Positions 53,800-62,570 of a stretch of 64,000 nucleotides of DNA are shown piece after piece. The first letter of the stretch is position 1; the number at the start of each line of letters is the position of its first letter. Source of the DNA: Halorientalis pallida (GTDB taxonomy: Archaea > Halobacteriota > Halobacteria > Halobacteriales > Haloarculaceae); contig NZ_RDFA01000001.1 of the NCBI RefSeq assembly GCF_004118325.1, positions 123,382-187,381 of the forward strand, read 5' to 3'. The position numbers and the translations under genes are program-made. The notes under the pieces are model-generated. The model was not told where the DNA came from. It was given only the letters and a program-made list of their open reading frames with translations, and searched no databases.

Positions 53800-54618
53800 A
53801 TGCGCAACCTCGGACTCAAACTGCGAATGGCGATCGTCGGTTCGATCCTGTTCGCCTTCTACACGATCGCGATGTCGTTCTTTTACCTGGTGTTCCAGGT
53901 ACCGATCCCGTTACTGATCGGGCTGAGCGTCCTGTTCGTGGCCGCCCAGTACAAGATCAGCAAGTGGTTCACACTGCGGTCGCTCAAGGGACAGGAACTC
54001 CCGGAAGGCCAGTTCCAGGAGCTCCACCGGTTCGTCGAGCGCACCAGCGAGGATATGGGTATCAACAAGCCGGACCTCTACCTCGTCGAGATGGGCGTCC
54101 CCAACGCCTTCGCGCTGGGTCGGCAGGGAAGCGGTACCGTGGCGGTGTCGCGTGAACTCCTCCAGTTGCTCGACCAGGACGAGGTGGAAGGCGTCGTCGC
54201 TCACGAACTGGCTCACCTCAAGAACCGCGACTCGATCATCATGCAACTCGGGCAGGGGATCGCTTCGATCATCGGCTTCGCTGCCTACTTCGCAGTGATC
54301 CTGACCGGCGACAACGAGCTCGTCGACATCTTCCTCGGTATCATCGTGAGCAACATCGCCCAGTTGCTCGTCATGCTGTTCGTGTTCGCCATCTCCCGGC
54401 ACCGCGAGTACGTCGCCGACCGCACGGCCGCCGAGACTCTGGGCCGGGGCGACCCGTTGGCGCGGGCCCTCGAGAAGATCTCCGCCGGCGCACAGCGCAG
54501 TGAGCCGACCGCCGAGGCCAAGGAGGTCAGCGCGCTCTGTATCTTCGGCGGCGGGATGAGCCTGCTCTCGACCCACCCCGACACCGAGAAACGCATCGAG
54601 CGCCTCCGCAGTTACTGA
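53800..54618 (+). CDS. htpX: HtpX-like membrane metalloprotease (copy 1)
   Basis: 272 residues, M48 family. Two N-terminal helices (SILFAFYTIAMSFFYLVF, LLIGLSVLFVAAQY) precede the zinc motif VVAHELAHLKNRDS (H135, E136, H139); two further helices and HREYVADRTAA (third ligand Glu) follow. It degrades damaged membrane proteins, with the active site facing the cytoplasm. A TATA-like acataag (53764-53770) lies 33 bases upstream. Its stop overlaps the start of a 74-residue membrane protein (TGATG). Confidence 0.94.
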   Translation: MRNLGLKLRMAIVGSILFAFYTIAMSFFYLVFQVPIPLLIGLSVLFVAAQYKISKWFTLRSLKGQELPEGQFQELHRFVERTSEDMGINKPDLYLVEMGVPNAFALGRQGSGTVAVSRELLQLLDQDEVEGVVAHELAHLKNRDSIIMQLGQGIASIIGFAAYFAVILTGDNELVDIFLGIIVSNIAQLLVMLFVFAISRHREYVADRTAAETLGRGDPLARALEKISAGAQRSEPTAEAKEVSALCIFGGGMSLLSTHPDTEKRIERLRSY

Positions 54619-54842
54619 TGGTCACCCGGGAACTGCTCGCCGCAGTGCTCGGCGTCGCGCTCGGACTCGGGTTCCTCGCGTTCCCCCAGGCCGTCGTCCG
54701 GATGTACACTGCCGGCTGGACGGGTGACAGACACGGGGAGTACGGCGAAGCAGGCGCGCCCGACACCTGGCAGTGGATCGTTCGCGCCGTAGGCGTCCTG
54801 TTGCTCGTCGGCGGCGGCTACTTCGCCTACACGCTGGTCTGA
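54618..54842 (+). CDS. Small two-helix membrane protein between HtpX genes
   Basis: 74 residues. The N-terminal helix ELLAAVLGVALGLGFLAFP and C-terminal helix WIVRAVGVLLLVGGGYFAY are joined by a polar loop (YTAGWTGDRHGEYGEAGAPD). The ATG overlaps the HtpX-1 stop (TGATG), so it is translated with it. I do not recognise a family. It may modulate the protease or simply be a neighbour. Confidence 0.72.
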   Translation: MVTRELLAAVLGVALGLGFLAFPQAVVRMYTAGWTGDRHGEYGEAGAPDTWQWIVRAVGVLLLVGGGYFAYTLV

Positions 54843-54908
54843 CGCCCCCAGTTCATCCCGTCGAACAGGGCGAAGGTTTTTGATCAATTCAATGTACAGT
54901 CAGTCAGT

Positions 54909-55739
54909 ATGAGACATCCTGGGCTGAAGATCCGGATGGCCGTCTCCGGCGTAGTGCTGTTCGCGTTCTACGCCGCACTGGTGCGGTTTCTGGAACCGCT
55001 GGCGAACCTGCCGATACTGGTCGGGTTGACGCTCCTTTTCGTCGCCGGCCAGTACAAGTTCGCCAAGTGGATGGCGATCCGTAGCGTCGACGGCGAGGAA
55101 TTCCCCGCCGACGAGTACCCAGAGGTCCAAGAGCGGTTCGACAGCCTCTGTGCGGACATGGGCGTCGAGGGGACCCGCCTGCTCGTCGGCGAGATGGGCG
55201 TACCGAACGCCTTCGCCGTCGGTCGGAAGGGTGGTGGCGTGGTCGTGGTCTCCGATACCCTGCTCCAGTTGCTCGAGACGGACGAACTGGAAGGGGTGTT
55301 GGCCCACGAACTCGCCCACGTCAAGAACCGCGACTCCATCGTGATGTTGCTGGGCCAGTCCATCGCCACCCTGGTCTCGATGACGGTGTTTCTCGTCGTC
55401 GCGCTGGCCGACGACAGTCTCGTCGGGTCGCTCGTCGCCTGGCTGTTGAGTATCGTCGTCAACGCGGTCGTGATGATCTTCGTACTCGCCATCTCGCGGT
55501 ATCGGGAGTACGTCGCCGACAGCGACGCCGCCGACTATACGGACGACCCCGAAGCGCTGGCGCGTGCGCTGGTCAAGATCAACGAGGTCGGCCACCACGA
55601 GGACGCGCCGGACGTGGACGACAGCGTCGGCGCGCTCTGTATCTTCGGCGGGAAGCGCGGCCTGCTCTCGATCCTGTTCGCGACCCACCCGCCGATGGAG
55701 AGACGCGTCGCCAAACTCGCGCCGTCGCTGCTAGACTGA
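54909..55739 (+). CDS. htpX: HtpX-like membrane metalloprotease (copy 2)
   Basis: 276 residues and collinear with copy 1: MRHPGLKIRMAVSGVVLFAF, VLAHELAHVKNRDS (H133, E134, H137), and REYVADSDAADY with the third ligand. It is a tandem duplicate separated by the small membrane protein. A T-rich element ggtttttgat (54877-54884) lies 29 bases upstream of the ATG, so it has its own promoter and could respond differently. Its 3' end overlaps the convergent hflX by nine bases. Confidence 0.94.
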   Translation: MRHPGLKIRMAVSGVVLFAFYAALVRFLEPLANLPILVGLTLLFVAGQYKFAKWMAIRSVDGEEFPADEYPEVQERFDSLCADMGVEGTRLLVGEMGVPNAFAVGRKGGGVVVVSDTLLQLLETDELEGVLAHELAHVKNRDSIVMLLGQSIATLVSMTVFLVVALADDSLVGSLVAWLLSIVVNAVVMIFVLAISRYREYVADSDAADYTDDPEALARALVKINEVGHHEDAPDVDDSVGALCIFGGKRGLLSILFATHPPMERRVAKLAPSLLD

Positions 55740-57047
55740 CTCGGCGGCCACGAGGTCGCCCGCCTTGGCCCGTGACTGCTCGACCACTTTCGGTCGAGCC
55801 TCGAACTCGATGATCACCTGCTCGCCGTAGTCGACGGTGTCGACGTGGGCGTGGTCGTGAATCCACGAGACCACGCTCATAGTGTCGTCGGTCATCGGCA
55901 TCACGAGGCGCTCGCGCTCGAACGGCGGGAGTTCGTGGTCGATACGGTCCCGGAGCGCGTCGACGTTCTCGCCCTCCCTGGCGCTGATCGCCACCGGGTT
56001 CGGGGCCAGTGCCGAGAGCGCCTCCCGCTTGCGTCCGAGTTCGTCCTCGTCCACCCGGTCGATCTTGTTCAGGACCGTGACGATGGGTGCCTGGTTGCGC
56101 TCCGAGAGGGTGTCGTGGCAGGTGACGAGTTTCTCGCGGATCTCCTCGACGGATTCGCTCACGTCGACCACCAAGAGAACGAGATCGGCACGGTAGACGG
56201 CGTCGAGCGTCGACTTGAACGACTCGACCAGCCAGTGGGGCAGATCCGTGATGAACCCCACAGTGTCGGTCACCAGCACGTCCCGGCGATCCATCTCGGC
56301 TTTCCGGGTGGTGGTGCCGAGTGTCGTGAACAGGCGGTCCTCGCTCTCGGCGGTCGTGTCGAGATCCGGGTGTAACTCCTCGTTCTCGTCGATGTCGAGG
56401 TCCTCGGCGAGCCGACGCAACAGAGTCGATTTGCCGGCGTTGGTGTACCCCGCCATCGCGACGAGGTCGAACCCGGACTCGCGGCGCTGTTCACGCCGGT
56501 GTTGCTCGGTCTGTTCGATGTTCTCCAGTTCGTCTCGGATGCGGGAGATGCGGGCCTTGATGTCCCGTTCCCGGCTCTCGTCGTACTCGCCCAGCCCCAT
56601 GAACCCGGGCCGCTCCTCGCGTTTGGCGAGGCTGGCTTTGGCCTCGGCGCGGGGCAGTTCGTAGCGCAACTCCGCGAGTTCGACCTGGAGCTGTGCCTTC
56701 CGGGTCTGTGCCCGCTGGCCGAAGATTTCGAGGATGAGGCGGAACCGGTCGATCACACGGGTGTCCTCGGGCAGTTCGTTCCCGAGGTTGTACGTCTGGT
56801 AGGGCCCCAGCTGGTTGTCGAAGATGACGACCGTCGCGTCCTCGCGGACAGCCGTGGCTGCGATGGTCTCTGCTTTCCCCTCCCCGACGTGCATCGCTGG
56901 GTCTTCCGTCCGGGTCTGGGTCACCTCGCCGACGACCTCGTACCCGGCCGCGCGGGCCAGTTCGCGGATCTCGCTGGTGTCGGGCGTCCCCGAGTCCACG
57001 CGCTTGGTGATAACCGCTCGCTCCGTCTCGCTGTGTGTCGCCGTCAC
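55731..57047 (-). CDS. hflX: GTPase HflX
   Basis: 438 residues. The N-terminal HflX domain has MHVGEGKAETIAATAV and VVIFDNQLGPYQTYNL, with a coiled-coil arm (LQVELAELRYELPRAEAKAS; DESRERDIKARISRIRDELENI). The G domain has P-loop AGYTNAGKST, TDTVGFITDLPHWLV (switch II region), LNKID (NKxD) and SAREG. There is an insertion of acidic residues between the P-loop and the switch I TTRKAEM. HflX proteins act on stalled or hibernating ribosomes. GTG at 57047 is the start; gtttaaatag near 57070 is its TATA. Confidence 0.94.
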   Translation of the reverse strand: MTATHSETERAVITKRVDSGTPDTSEIRELARAAGYEVVGEVTQTRTEDPAMHVGEGKAETIAATAVREDATVVIFDNQLGPYQTYNLGNELPEDTRVIDRFRLILEIFGQRAQTRKAQLQVELAELRYELPRAEAKASLAKREERPGFMGLGEYDESRERDIKARISRIRDELENIEQTEQHRREQRRESGFDLVAMAGYTNAGKSTLLRRLAEDLDIDENEELHPDLDTTAESEDRLFTTLGTTTRKAEMDRRDVLVTDTVGFITDLPHWLVESFKSTLDAVYRADLVLLVVDVSESVEEIREKLVTCHDTLSERNQAPIVTVLNKIDRVDEDELGRKREALSALAPNPVAISAREGENVDALRDRIDHELPPFERERLVMPMTDDTMSVVSWIHDHAHVDTVDYGEQVIIEFEARPKVVEQSRAKAGDLVAAESV

Positions 57048-57181
57048 TCGATCGAACCTACGGCGCGATGCTATTTAAACACAGGGCCACCACCCGTCAC
57101 ACGTCCTGTCGGTCCCGCTGAACGTCCAAGCCTGCAGCCGCGTCTGACGGGCGTCAGCACCACGGAGACGGGCACAAAAGC

Positions 57182-57188
57182 CTTATAC
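57182..57188 (+). promoter_or_regulatory. TATA element of the FUN14 gene
   Basis: cttatac centred 30 bases upstream of the ATG at 57215, within the divergent hflX-FUN14 region (57048-57214). Confidence 0.65.
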
Positions 57189-57214
57189 CGGCGTACTCAG
57201 TTAACTGATGTGAC

Positions 57215-57550
57215 ATGGTAGACCCAACGTTGCTTCAGGTCGCCGGGCTGGACCCCCAGCAGATCGGCCTCGAGGTCGGGGGTGGCGCGGTTATCGGTGG
57301 CGTCATCGGGTTCGCCGCCAAGAAGATCGCCAAGATCATCGCCATCATCGTCGGGCTCGAACTGGCCCTGTTCAAGTTCCTCGAAACCAAGGGCGTCCTC
57401 CAGGTCAACTGGGGCGCGATCACCGGCGCGGCGAGCGACGGCGCGGATCAGGCGGCGGAAGCCCCCGGCTGGATCATGAGCCTGCTCGCGGCGCTGCCCG
57501 TGACTGCGGGCTTCAGCGGCGGTTTCCTGGTCGGCTTCAAAAAAGGATAA
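57215..57550 (+). CDS. FUN14 family membrane protein
   Basis: 111 residues with three hydrophobic segments: GGGAVIGGVIGFAAKKIAKI, IIAIIVGLELALFKFLE and MSLLAALPVTAGFSGGFLVGF. The Gly-rich helices are FUN14 family features (homologous to mitochondrial FUNDC proteins), widespread in haloarchaea. The role in archaea is unknown. It stands alone, convergent with the DUF4350 gene; the nine bases between them leave no room for a terminator hairpin. Confidence 0.85.
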   Translation: MVDPTLLQVAGLDPQQIGLEVGGGAVIGGVIGFAAKKIAKIIAIIVGLELALFKFLETKGVLQVNWGAITGAASDGADQAAEAPGWIMSLLAALPVTAGFSGGFLVGFKKG

Positions 57551-57559
57551 CGCAGCGTT

Positions 57560-58642
57560 TCAGGGTGCCGCCGGCGTCGCCGTCGACGGCGGCGTCGACC
57601 CGTTCGTCGGCGGCGGCCCGGCCGACGGCGGTCGCGGCTGGCCCGCTCCGGGCGGAACGCCCGGCCGCTGTGCGGTCGGCTTCGGTTTCGGCTCTTTCTC
57701 ACCCGTCACGAGGAACTCGGCGAGGTTGCCGATCAGCACCTCGTTGTCGGCGTACTGGTAGTTCGCGGGTGTCAGGAACGACGTGTCGCCGATCAGGGCG
57801 ACGTTGCCGTTGACCGCGGCGACAGGATAGCCGCCCTGCTGGCGAGTCGTCGACAGCGCGGTGCGGTCAGTGGCGGACAGCGCTACCGAGGCGTCGCCGC
57901 CGACTGCGACTTCCGTCGCCCGGTCGAACAACACTCGGTCCACGCCCTCGGTGAGCGGGCCGTCGCCCGCCGCCGTGGCGTAGACGTTCTGGAAGTTGTT
58001 CCCGTTCTCGTGCATGTTGTACAGGTAGCCCGTCGACAGACTCATGCCGAACCGGGAGGACAGCGGCGTCATCTGACTGGCCGCGGTCGATTGCGGTGCC
58101 GGACCGAAGATGCCGACGATGGCCGGACTCTGCGACGTGGGTTCGCCCAGCAGCGCGACGCGGCCGCCGCGCTCGGCGAAGTCCGCGACCCCGCGTCGTG
58201 CCGCGTCGGTGAAGGGGCGGTCCGGCGAGATTACGACGAACGCGTCAGCGCCACGGAGCGACTGGTTCAGCGGACTGCTCGACCCGGGGCCGGCCGAGGG
58301 CGACGGTGCCCCGCCCGGTCCGCTGCCGCCGTGGAATCGAACCTCGTAGCCCTGTTCGACCAGCGCGTCCACCATCGGTTCGATCTCTTCGCGGTCGAAG
58401 TCGTTCTCGTGTGCCCGGTCGATCAGGACCACCTTCCGGTCGCTGCCGGCGTCCACGCTGACCGAACCGTTCTGACTCAACTCCTGTGGGACGATCGTCC
58501 CAGGCTCGAACGATGCGGGGTCCTGCGGTCTGGGGTTGGCGTCTCCGCTCGGCGAGGCGAGCAGTGGGATCGCCGCAGCGATCGCCAGCACGAGCGCCAA
58601 CACGAGGGCGAACACGCCGACAAGTTTGGGGACGTTAGCCAT
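57560..58642 (-). CDS. DUF4350 domain membrane-anchored protein
   Basis: 360 residues. An N-terminal anchor (VGVFALVLALVLAIAAAIPLLA) is followed by an extracytoplasmic domain: KVVLIDRAHENDFDREEIEPMVDALVEQGYEVRF, ADAFVVISPDRPFTDAARRGVADFAERGGRVALLGEP, which resemble the DUF4350 / GATase-like fold. The C-terminus is a long Pro/Gly/Thr/Ala-rich low-complexity tail. It overlaps the SppA-like protease by eight bases and follows it in one transcript. The protein may present or modulate the protease's substrates (inference). Confidence 0.75.
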   Translation of the reverse strand: MANVPKLVGVFALVLALVLAIAAAIPLLASPSGDANPRPQDPASFEPGTIVPQELSQNGSVSVDAGSDRKVVLIDRAHENDFDREEIEPMVDALVEQGYEVRFHGGSGPGGAPSPSAGPGSSSPLNQSLRGADAFVVISPDRPFTDAARRGVADFAERGGRVALLGEPTSQSPAIVGIFGPAPQSTAASQMTPLSSRFGMSLSTGYLYNMHENGNNFQNVYATAAGDGPLTEGVDRVLFDRATEVAVGGDASVALSATDRTALSTTRQQGGYPVAAVNGNVALIGDTSFLTPANYQYADNEVLIGNLAEFLVTGEKEPKPKPTAQRPGVPPGAGQPRPPSAGPPPTNGSTPPSTATPAAP

Positions 58643-59570
58643 CGTCGCTCACCTCCCCTCGCTCGGGCAGCCCGTACAGGGCCAGATAGTGCGGCGTCTC
58701 GACACCGTCGTAGTCGAACGGTGACTGTTCGACGACGACCCGACGGGTCCCGGAGTCGTTGGTCCGTCCGGTCTCCTGGCTCCCCAGGATGATCCCCAGG
58801 CCGGGTTGTTCCGGCGGGTCCATCCGGGTGACGGCGTAGTCCTCGAGGTCGGCGTTCTCGGCGGCCCGCTGGATCGCCGCGTCGATACCGCCGATCTCGT
58901 CGGCGACGCCGTTGCGCTGGGCGACCGACCCGGCGTAGACCTTCGCGTACGACAGTTCCTGCCGACTCAGTTCGAGGCGGTCGCCGCGTTCGTTCGTGAC
59001 GGTGGTGACGAACTGCTGTCTGAGCATCTCGACGCGGTCACGGAACTCGGCCTCGGTGCCGCCGGCGCCCTTGTCCGGACCGGTGATGATCTGACTTCCG
59101 GCCGCGCCACCGGCGGGTTTGGTGCCGATGACACCCACGCTCCCGACGATGGAGCCGGGCGTCACGTAGATGCGACTGGCGGGCATCATCGCCCAGTACG
59201 CGCCCGAGGCACCCTGGCCGTTGACGCTCGCGACGACGGGGATGCCGGCCGCTGTCGTTCTGTTCACCGCGAGGTAGAGTGCCTCGCTCGCGGGGACTGT
59301 GCCACCTGGGCTGTTCACGTCCAAGACGACAGCCTTGATCGAGTCGTTCCGGCGGGCCTCGCGCAGGTTCGCGTTGATCTGATCCGCCGTGGAACTCGTG
59401 ATCGGCCCCTCGATCGGGACCACTGCGACCGAATCCGGCGTGTCCTGGCCGGCCCCCTGCGTGAGGCGCATCGCCTGGGGCGCCAGTAACACACCGATCA
59501 GGACGGCGGCGACCGCGACCACCACGTACAGCCACGTGGCAGTCCCGCCCGCCCCATTTTCTGCTGACAT
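58635..59570 (-). CDS. Signal peptide peptidase SppA-like serine protease (S49)
   Basis: 311 residues. One N-terminal helix (LYVVVAVAAVLIGVLLAP) anchors a protease domain: VAVVPIEGPITSS, AVVLDVNSPGGTVPASEAL, and nucleophile Ser122 in NGQGASGAYWA. The catalytic Lys is probably K167 in GPDKGAGG. It is a short, single-domain archaeal SppA. A C-terminal part (about 240-311) extends past the S49 core. SppA cleaves leftover signal peptides or membrane fragments. ATG at 59570 is used, with a TATA-like stretch (atatat, about 59672) and an A/T-rich leader region of 125 bases upstream. Confidence 0.9.
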   Translation of the reverse strand: MSAENGAGGTATWLYVVVAVAAVLIGVLLAPQAMRLTQGAGQDTPDSVAVVPIEGPITSSTADQINANLREARRNDSIKAVVLDVNSPGGTVPASEALYLAVNRTTAAGIPVVASVNGQGASGAYWAMMPASRIYVTPGSIVGSVGVIGTKPAGGAAGSQIITGPDKGAGGTEAEFRDRVEMLRQQFVTTVTNERGDRLELSRQELSYAKVYAGSVAQRNGVADEIGGIDAAIQRAAENADLEDYAVTRMDPPEQPGLGIILGSQETGRTNDSGTRRVVVEQSPFDYDGVETPHYLALYGLPERGEVSDDG

Positions 59571-59695
59571 GATGCAGGCCCAGCGTCGATACACTCACGT
59601 AGAAAGTTTTCTAAACCAACAACTAGTTTCCAGACGTTTCCGAGCACGGCGACACTTCGGTTCCAGCTATATATCAAATGGTTGTCGTCTCTCAC

Positions 59696-60421
59696 TCAGC
59701 GCGTCGGGATATCGTCCTCGTCGGAGATGATCCGGGTCTCTGCTTCCCCGCTGGTGTGTTCGTTCACCACGTCGTAGAACTCGTTTTGCATCCCGGCGGG
59801 GAACGTGATGACGCCGACCCACGAACCGTCGGACTGCCACTCCTCGCGTTCGAGGTCGCCGAACTGTCGGATCTGGGCCTGTGCCGAGCCGGCGTAATCC
59901 GGTGGCACCTGCACCGCGACGGTCATCTCGTCGAACCGGATCGGGATCACCGGGCGCAGGAGGTCGAGTGCCTCGTCGACCTGGTTCTCGACGGGTTCCA
60001 TCGGGTCGATCTTGAACCCCGCCTCTTCGAGGGCGTTCTCGATGCGTTCGGGCGGGTGCGGGGCGTCGTCCATCTGCGGGTTGACCGCGTTGCGCGTGAT
60101 GTGCTGGACGAGCTGTTTGTGCTTCTGTTCCTGCATCTCTTTGCGCTGTTCGGCCGTGATCTGGATCTCACCGTCTTCGACCACCTGTGGAATGATCTCC
60201 AGGGGATCCGTAGTCTCGAAGACCTCTTCGAGGGCGTTCTCCGGCGGGCGGTCGCCGCGGGAGGCATCCTCGAACACGTCCTCGGCGGCGATGACGTCCT
60301 CCAGGTCGCCGTCGAACTCGCCGCGCTTGATCGCGAGTGCCGCGTCGGGATCGATCAACACCTCGAATCGCTCCCCGTGGGACTCCAGTCGGGCCGTCAC
60401 CGCCTCGTCGAGCGAAATCAT
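59696..60421 (-). CDS. sdo1: Ribosome maturation protein SBDS (Sdo1)
   Basis: 241 residues with the three SBDS domains: MISLDEAVTARLESHGERFEVLIDPDAAL (FYSH domain), a helical middle (EIQITAEQRKEMQEQKHKQLVQHI) and the C-terminal PVIPIRFDEMTVAVQVPPDY domain. It helps remove aIF6 from the large ribosomal subunit. A promoter-like cttttagcc (60443-60451, minus strand) lies about 26 bases upstream, so it does not rely on the psmA promoter. In many euryarchaea it lies next to psmA and the exosome operon, whose genes are absent here. Confidence 0.95.
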   Translation of the reverse strand: MISLDEAVTARLESHGERFEVLIDPDAALAIKRGEFDGDLEDVIAAEDVFEDASRGDRPPENALEEVFETTDPLEIIPQVVEDGEIQITAEQRKEMQEQKHKQLVQHITRNAVNPQMDDAPHPPERIENALEEAGFKIDPMEPVENQVDEALDLLRPVIPIRFDEMTVAVQVPPDYAGSAQAQIRQFGDLEREEWQSDGSWVGVITFPAGMQNEFYDVVNEHTSGEAETRIISDEDDIPTR

Positions 60422-60535
60422 ACCTGGGGGTTGTGTGGCCCGGCTAAAAGGTGTTTCCCGGCTCCCGACCGGAGTTTTCGCGGGTGCAGTGCGAGAAATC
60501 GCAGCGGTTCGGTTCGTCGACGCTCCGTGACGACG

Positions 60536-61324
60536 TTACTCCTCGGTAGCGTCGTCGTCCGTCGTCTCGTCACCGTCGGCTGCGTCTTCGTCCGCCAGCA
60601 GGTCCAGATCGACGAGGTGCTCTTCGACCTCGTCGTCGGTGAGTTGGCTGTACGCCCGGTCGTCGACGCCGACGGTCGCCAGCCCGACGGCCTCGGGCCG
60701 GAGCGCGTCGTCGTTGACCGAGCCCAGCGCCGAAAGCGCCAGTCCGACGGCCTCGTCCAGGTCGATCCCCTCGTCGTAGTGCTCTTCGAGGTAGTCCCGG
60801 ACCTCGCCGCGGTCGGCACCCACGGCCAGGGCCTTCCACTCGTAGGGCGTGCCCGAGGGATCGGTCTCGAACAGGCGCGGTTCGCCGTCGGCGTCGATGC
60901 CGCCGATGATGAGTGCGACGCCGAACGGGCGTGCGCCGCCGATCTGGGTGTACTGCTGGATGTGGTCGGTGACGTCCTTCGTCAGTGTCTCGACGCCGAT
61001 GGGCTCGCCGAAGCGGAGCTGGTTGATCTGTGCGTTGCGCCGCGCGAAGTCGATCAGCTGGCGGGCGTCGGCGACGTGCCCGGCGCTGGCGATGCCGATG
61101 TGGTCGTCGGCCTTGTGCAACTTCTCGACGCTCGACCGTTCCATCAGCGGCGACCGGATACGCTTGTCCACCGCGAGGACGACGCCGTCGGCGGCGCGGA
61201 TGCCGATCGACGCAGTCCCGCGCTTGACGGCTTCGCGTGCGTACTCGACCTGATAGAGGCGGCCGTCCGGGGAGAAGATGGTGATTCCCCGGTCGTAGGC
61301 CTGCTGTTGTGATTGTCCCTGCAT
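60536..61324 (-). CDS. psmA: Proteasome alpha subunit
   Basis: 262 residues. MQGQSQQQAYDRGITIFSPDGRLYQVEYAREAV is the canonical N-terminal alpha helix and gate region; GIASAGHVADARQLIDFAR, GARPFGVALIIGGID and the acidic C-terminal tail match haloarchaeal PsmA. It forms the outer rings of the 20S proteasome. The gene follows rnp2 after two bases. N-terminal acetylation in haloarchaea is known for this subunit. The proteasome beta gene is elsewhere. Confidence 0.97.
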   Translation of the reverse strand: MQGQSQQQAYDRGITIFSPDGRLYQVEYAREAVKRGTASIGIRAADGVVLAVDKRIRSPLMERSSVEKLHKADDHIGIASAGHVADARQLIDFARRNAQINQLRFGEPIGVETLTKDVTDHIQQYTQIGGARPFGVALIIGGIDADGEPRLFETDPSGTPYEWKALAVGADRGEVRDYLEEHYDEGIDLDEAVGLALSALGSVNDDALRPEAVGLATVGVDDRAYSQLTDDEVEEHLVDLDLLADEDAADGDETTDDDATEE

Positions 61325-61326
61325 GG

Positions 61327-61803
61327 TTACAAATCGAGTGTGGTCGCGCCCGCGAACGCCGATTCGAGTCGGACGTCGGCGCGGCCGTCCCGCACCACCG
61401 CCGTCCGCTCGGCGCCCTCGAAAGCGACCGCTCTCTCTGTGGTGATTTCCGGAGCGCTTCGTATATACTTTTCTTCACAGGCACGGACGGTCCCGCTCAC
61501 GCCCGCCACCCGCAAGCCGACGGGCTGGCCGTCGATCGACTCGACCGTCGCGATTGCGGCCCGCGCCCGGTCGACCTCGTCACGTCGCGTCCGCACCGCC
61601 GCCCACCCGTCGCCGTCCGCGAACGCGAATCGCACGACCGTCAGGTCCACGTCCGCACTCGCCGCGTCGCCCAGTAGATTCTGTGCGGCGTACCAGAGGT
61701 GGCGCTGGAAGTCCCCGCGGTCGAACGCCGCGTCGGGCCAGCCCTCGATGCGTACCGCCAGGTACCGCCACCGCGGCCGGAGGTGTTTCGGGAGGTGTTT
61801 CAT
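61327..61803 (-). CDS. rnp2: RNase P protein component 2 (Rpp14/Pop5 family)
   Basis: 158 residues: MKHLPKHLRPRWRYLAVRIEGWPDAAFDRGDFQRHLWYAAQNLLG and the middle DLTVVRFAFADGDGWAAVRTRRDEVDRARAAI match the archaeal Pop5 homologue Rnp2, followed by GVSGTVRACEEKYI. It binds the catalytic RNA of RNase P with Rnp3 (Rpp30) to process pre-tRNA. It overlaps the methyltransferase gene by four bases and precedes psmA, an arrangement common in Euryarchaeota. Confidence 0.92.
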   Translation of the reverse strand: MKHLPKHLRPRWRYLAVRIEGWPDAAFDRGDFQRHLWYAAQNLLGDAASADVDLTVVRFAFADGDGWAAVRTRRDEVDRARAAIATVESIDGQPVGLRVAGVSGTVRACEEKYIRSAPEITTERAVAFEGAERTAVVRDGRADVRLESAFAGATTLDL

Positions 61804-62435
61804 CGGTCCTGTGGCACGACTGCGCGTTCGGCCGGGACCCGTTCCGCGACCAGCACACCGACCTGCTCGTGGACTCGTTCGACGCGCGTCAGCGCGAACC
61901 CGGCGTCGGTCAGCGCGTCGGCGAGCGTCCCGACGGTCGCCGGATCGTCGACCTCGGGGCTGTAGAACGGCTCCTCGGGGTCCGGCTCACCGAAGAACAT
62001 CACGTCGCCGAGGACGAACCGGTCGGGATCGAGACCCGCGATCACCTCGATAGCCTCCCGTTTCTCGTCGTCGCTGAGGTGGTGCATCGCGAAGTTCGTC
62101 GTCACCACGTCGACCGGGTCGTCGACGTTCGGCTCGCGGAACCGCCCCGTCCCGAAGGTGGCGTTCTCGATGCCACGCTCGGCAGCTTTCCCGCGGGCCC
62201 GGTCGAGCATCCCGTCGCTGATATCTCGACCGATCACCCGCCCCGCGTCGGGCGCGATCTGGAGGGCGATGGCGCCGGTCCCGGTCCCCAGGTCCAGCAC
62301 GGTGTCGTCGGCCTCGGGCGCGGCGTGTTCGACGACCAGGCCGGCACAGGCGCGGTACTCGGGGGTCTCGTCGTCGTCGTACCCCTCGGCCTTCTCGTCG
62401 AAGCGAGCGGCGTGTTCTTCGAGACTCTTCTTCAT
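61800..62435 (-). CDS. SAM-dependent methyltransferase (class I)
   Basis: 211 residues. Motif I VLDLGTGTGAIALQIAPDAGRVIG is the SAM-binding loop with GRDISDGMLDRA as motif II; NFAMHHLSDDEKREAI is the UbiE/BioC-like motif. In haloarchaea this gene often sits between rnp3 and rnp2. ATG at 62435 (MKKSLEEHAARFDEKAEGYD) is used, with acttttt (62460-62468 region) 29 bases upstream. The substrate is unknown; an RNA or protein methylation role is possible given the neighbours. Confidence 0.87.
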   Translation of the reverse strand: MKKSLEEHAARFDEKAEGYDDDETPEYRACAGLVVEHAAPEADDTVLDLGTGTGAIALQIAPDAGRVIGRDISDGMLDRARGKAAERGIENATFGTGRFREPNVDDPVDVVTTNFAMHHLSDDEKREAIEVIAGLDPDRFVLGDVMFFGEPDPEEPFYSPEVDDPATVGTLADALTDAGFALTRVERVHEQVGVLVAERVPAERAVVPQDR

Positions 62436-62570
62436 ACTCGCGCCAGGGCGGGCCCGCCAAAAAGTCTGCTGACGGCGGCCCGCCACCGAACTGGTCCCGC
62501 CACACCGACCGAACGAGTTAAAACTGAGTTGTGGTAATCACACTGGCATGGAACTTCGGGTGCGTCGACC

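Noticed and set aside
54897-54908. Three tandem cagt units before the second htpX start
   Set aside because: Too short to be a meaningful repeat; sits in a leader of unknown role.
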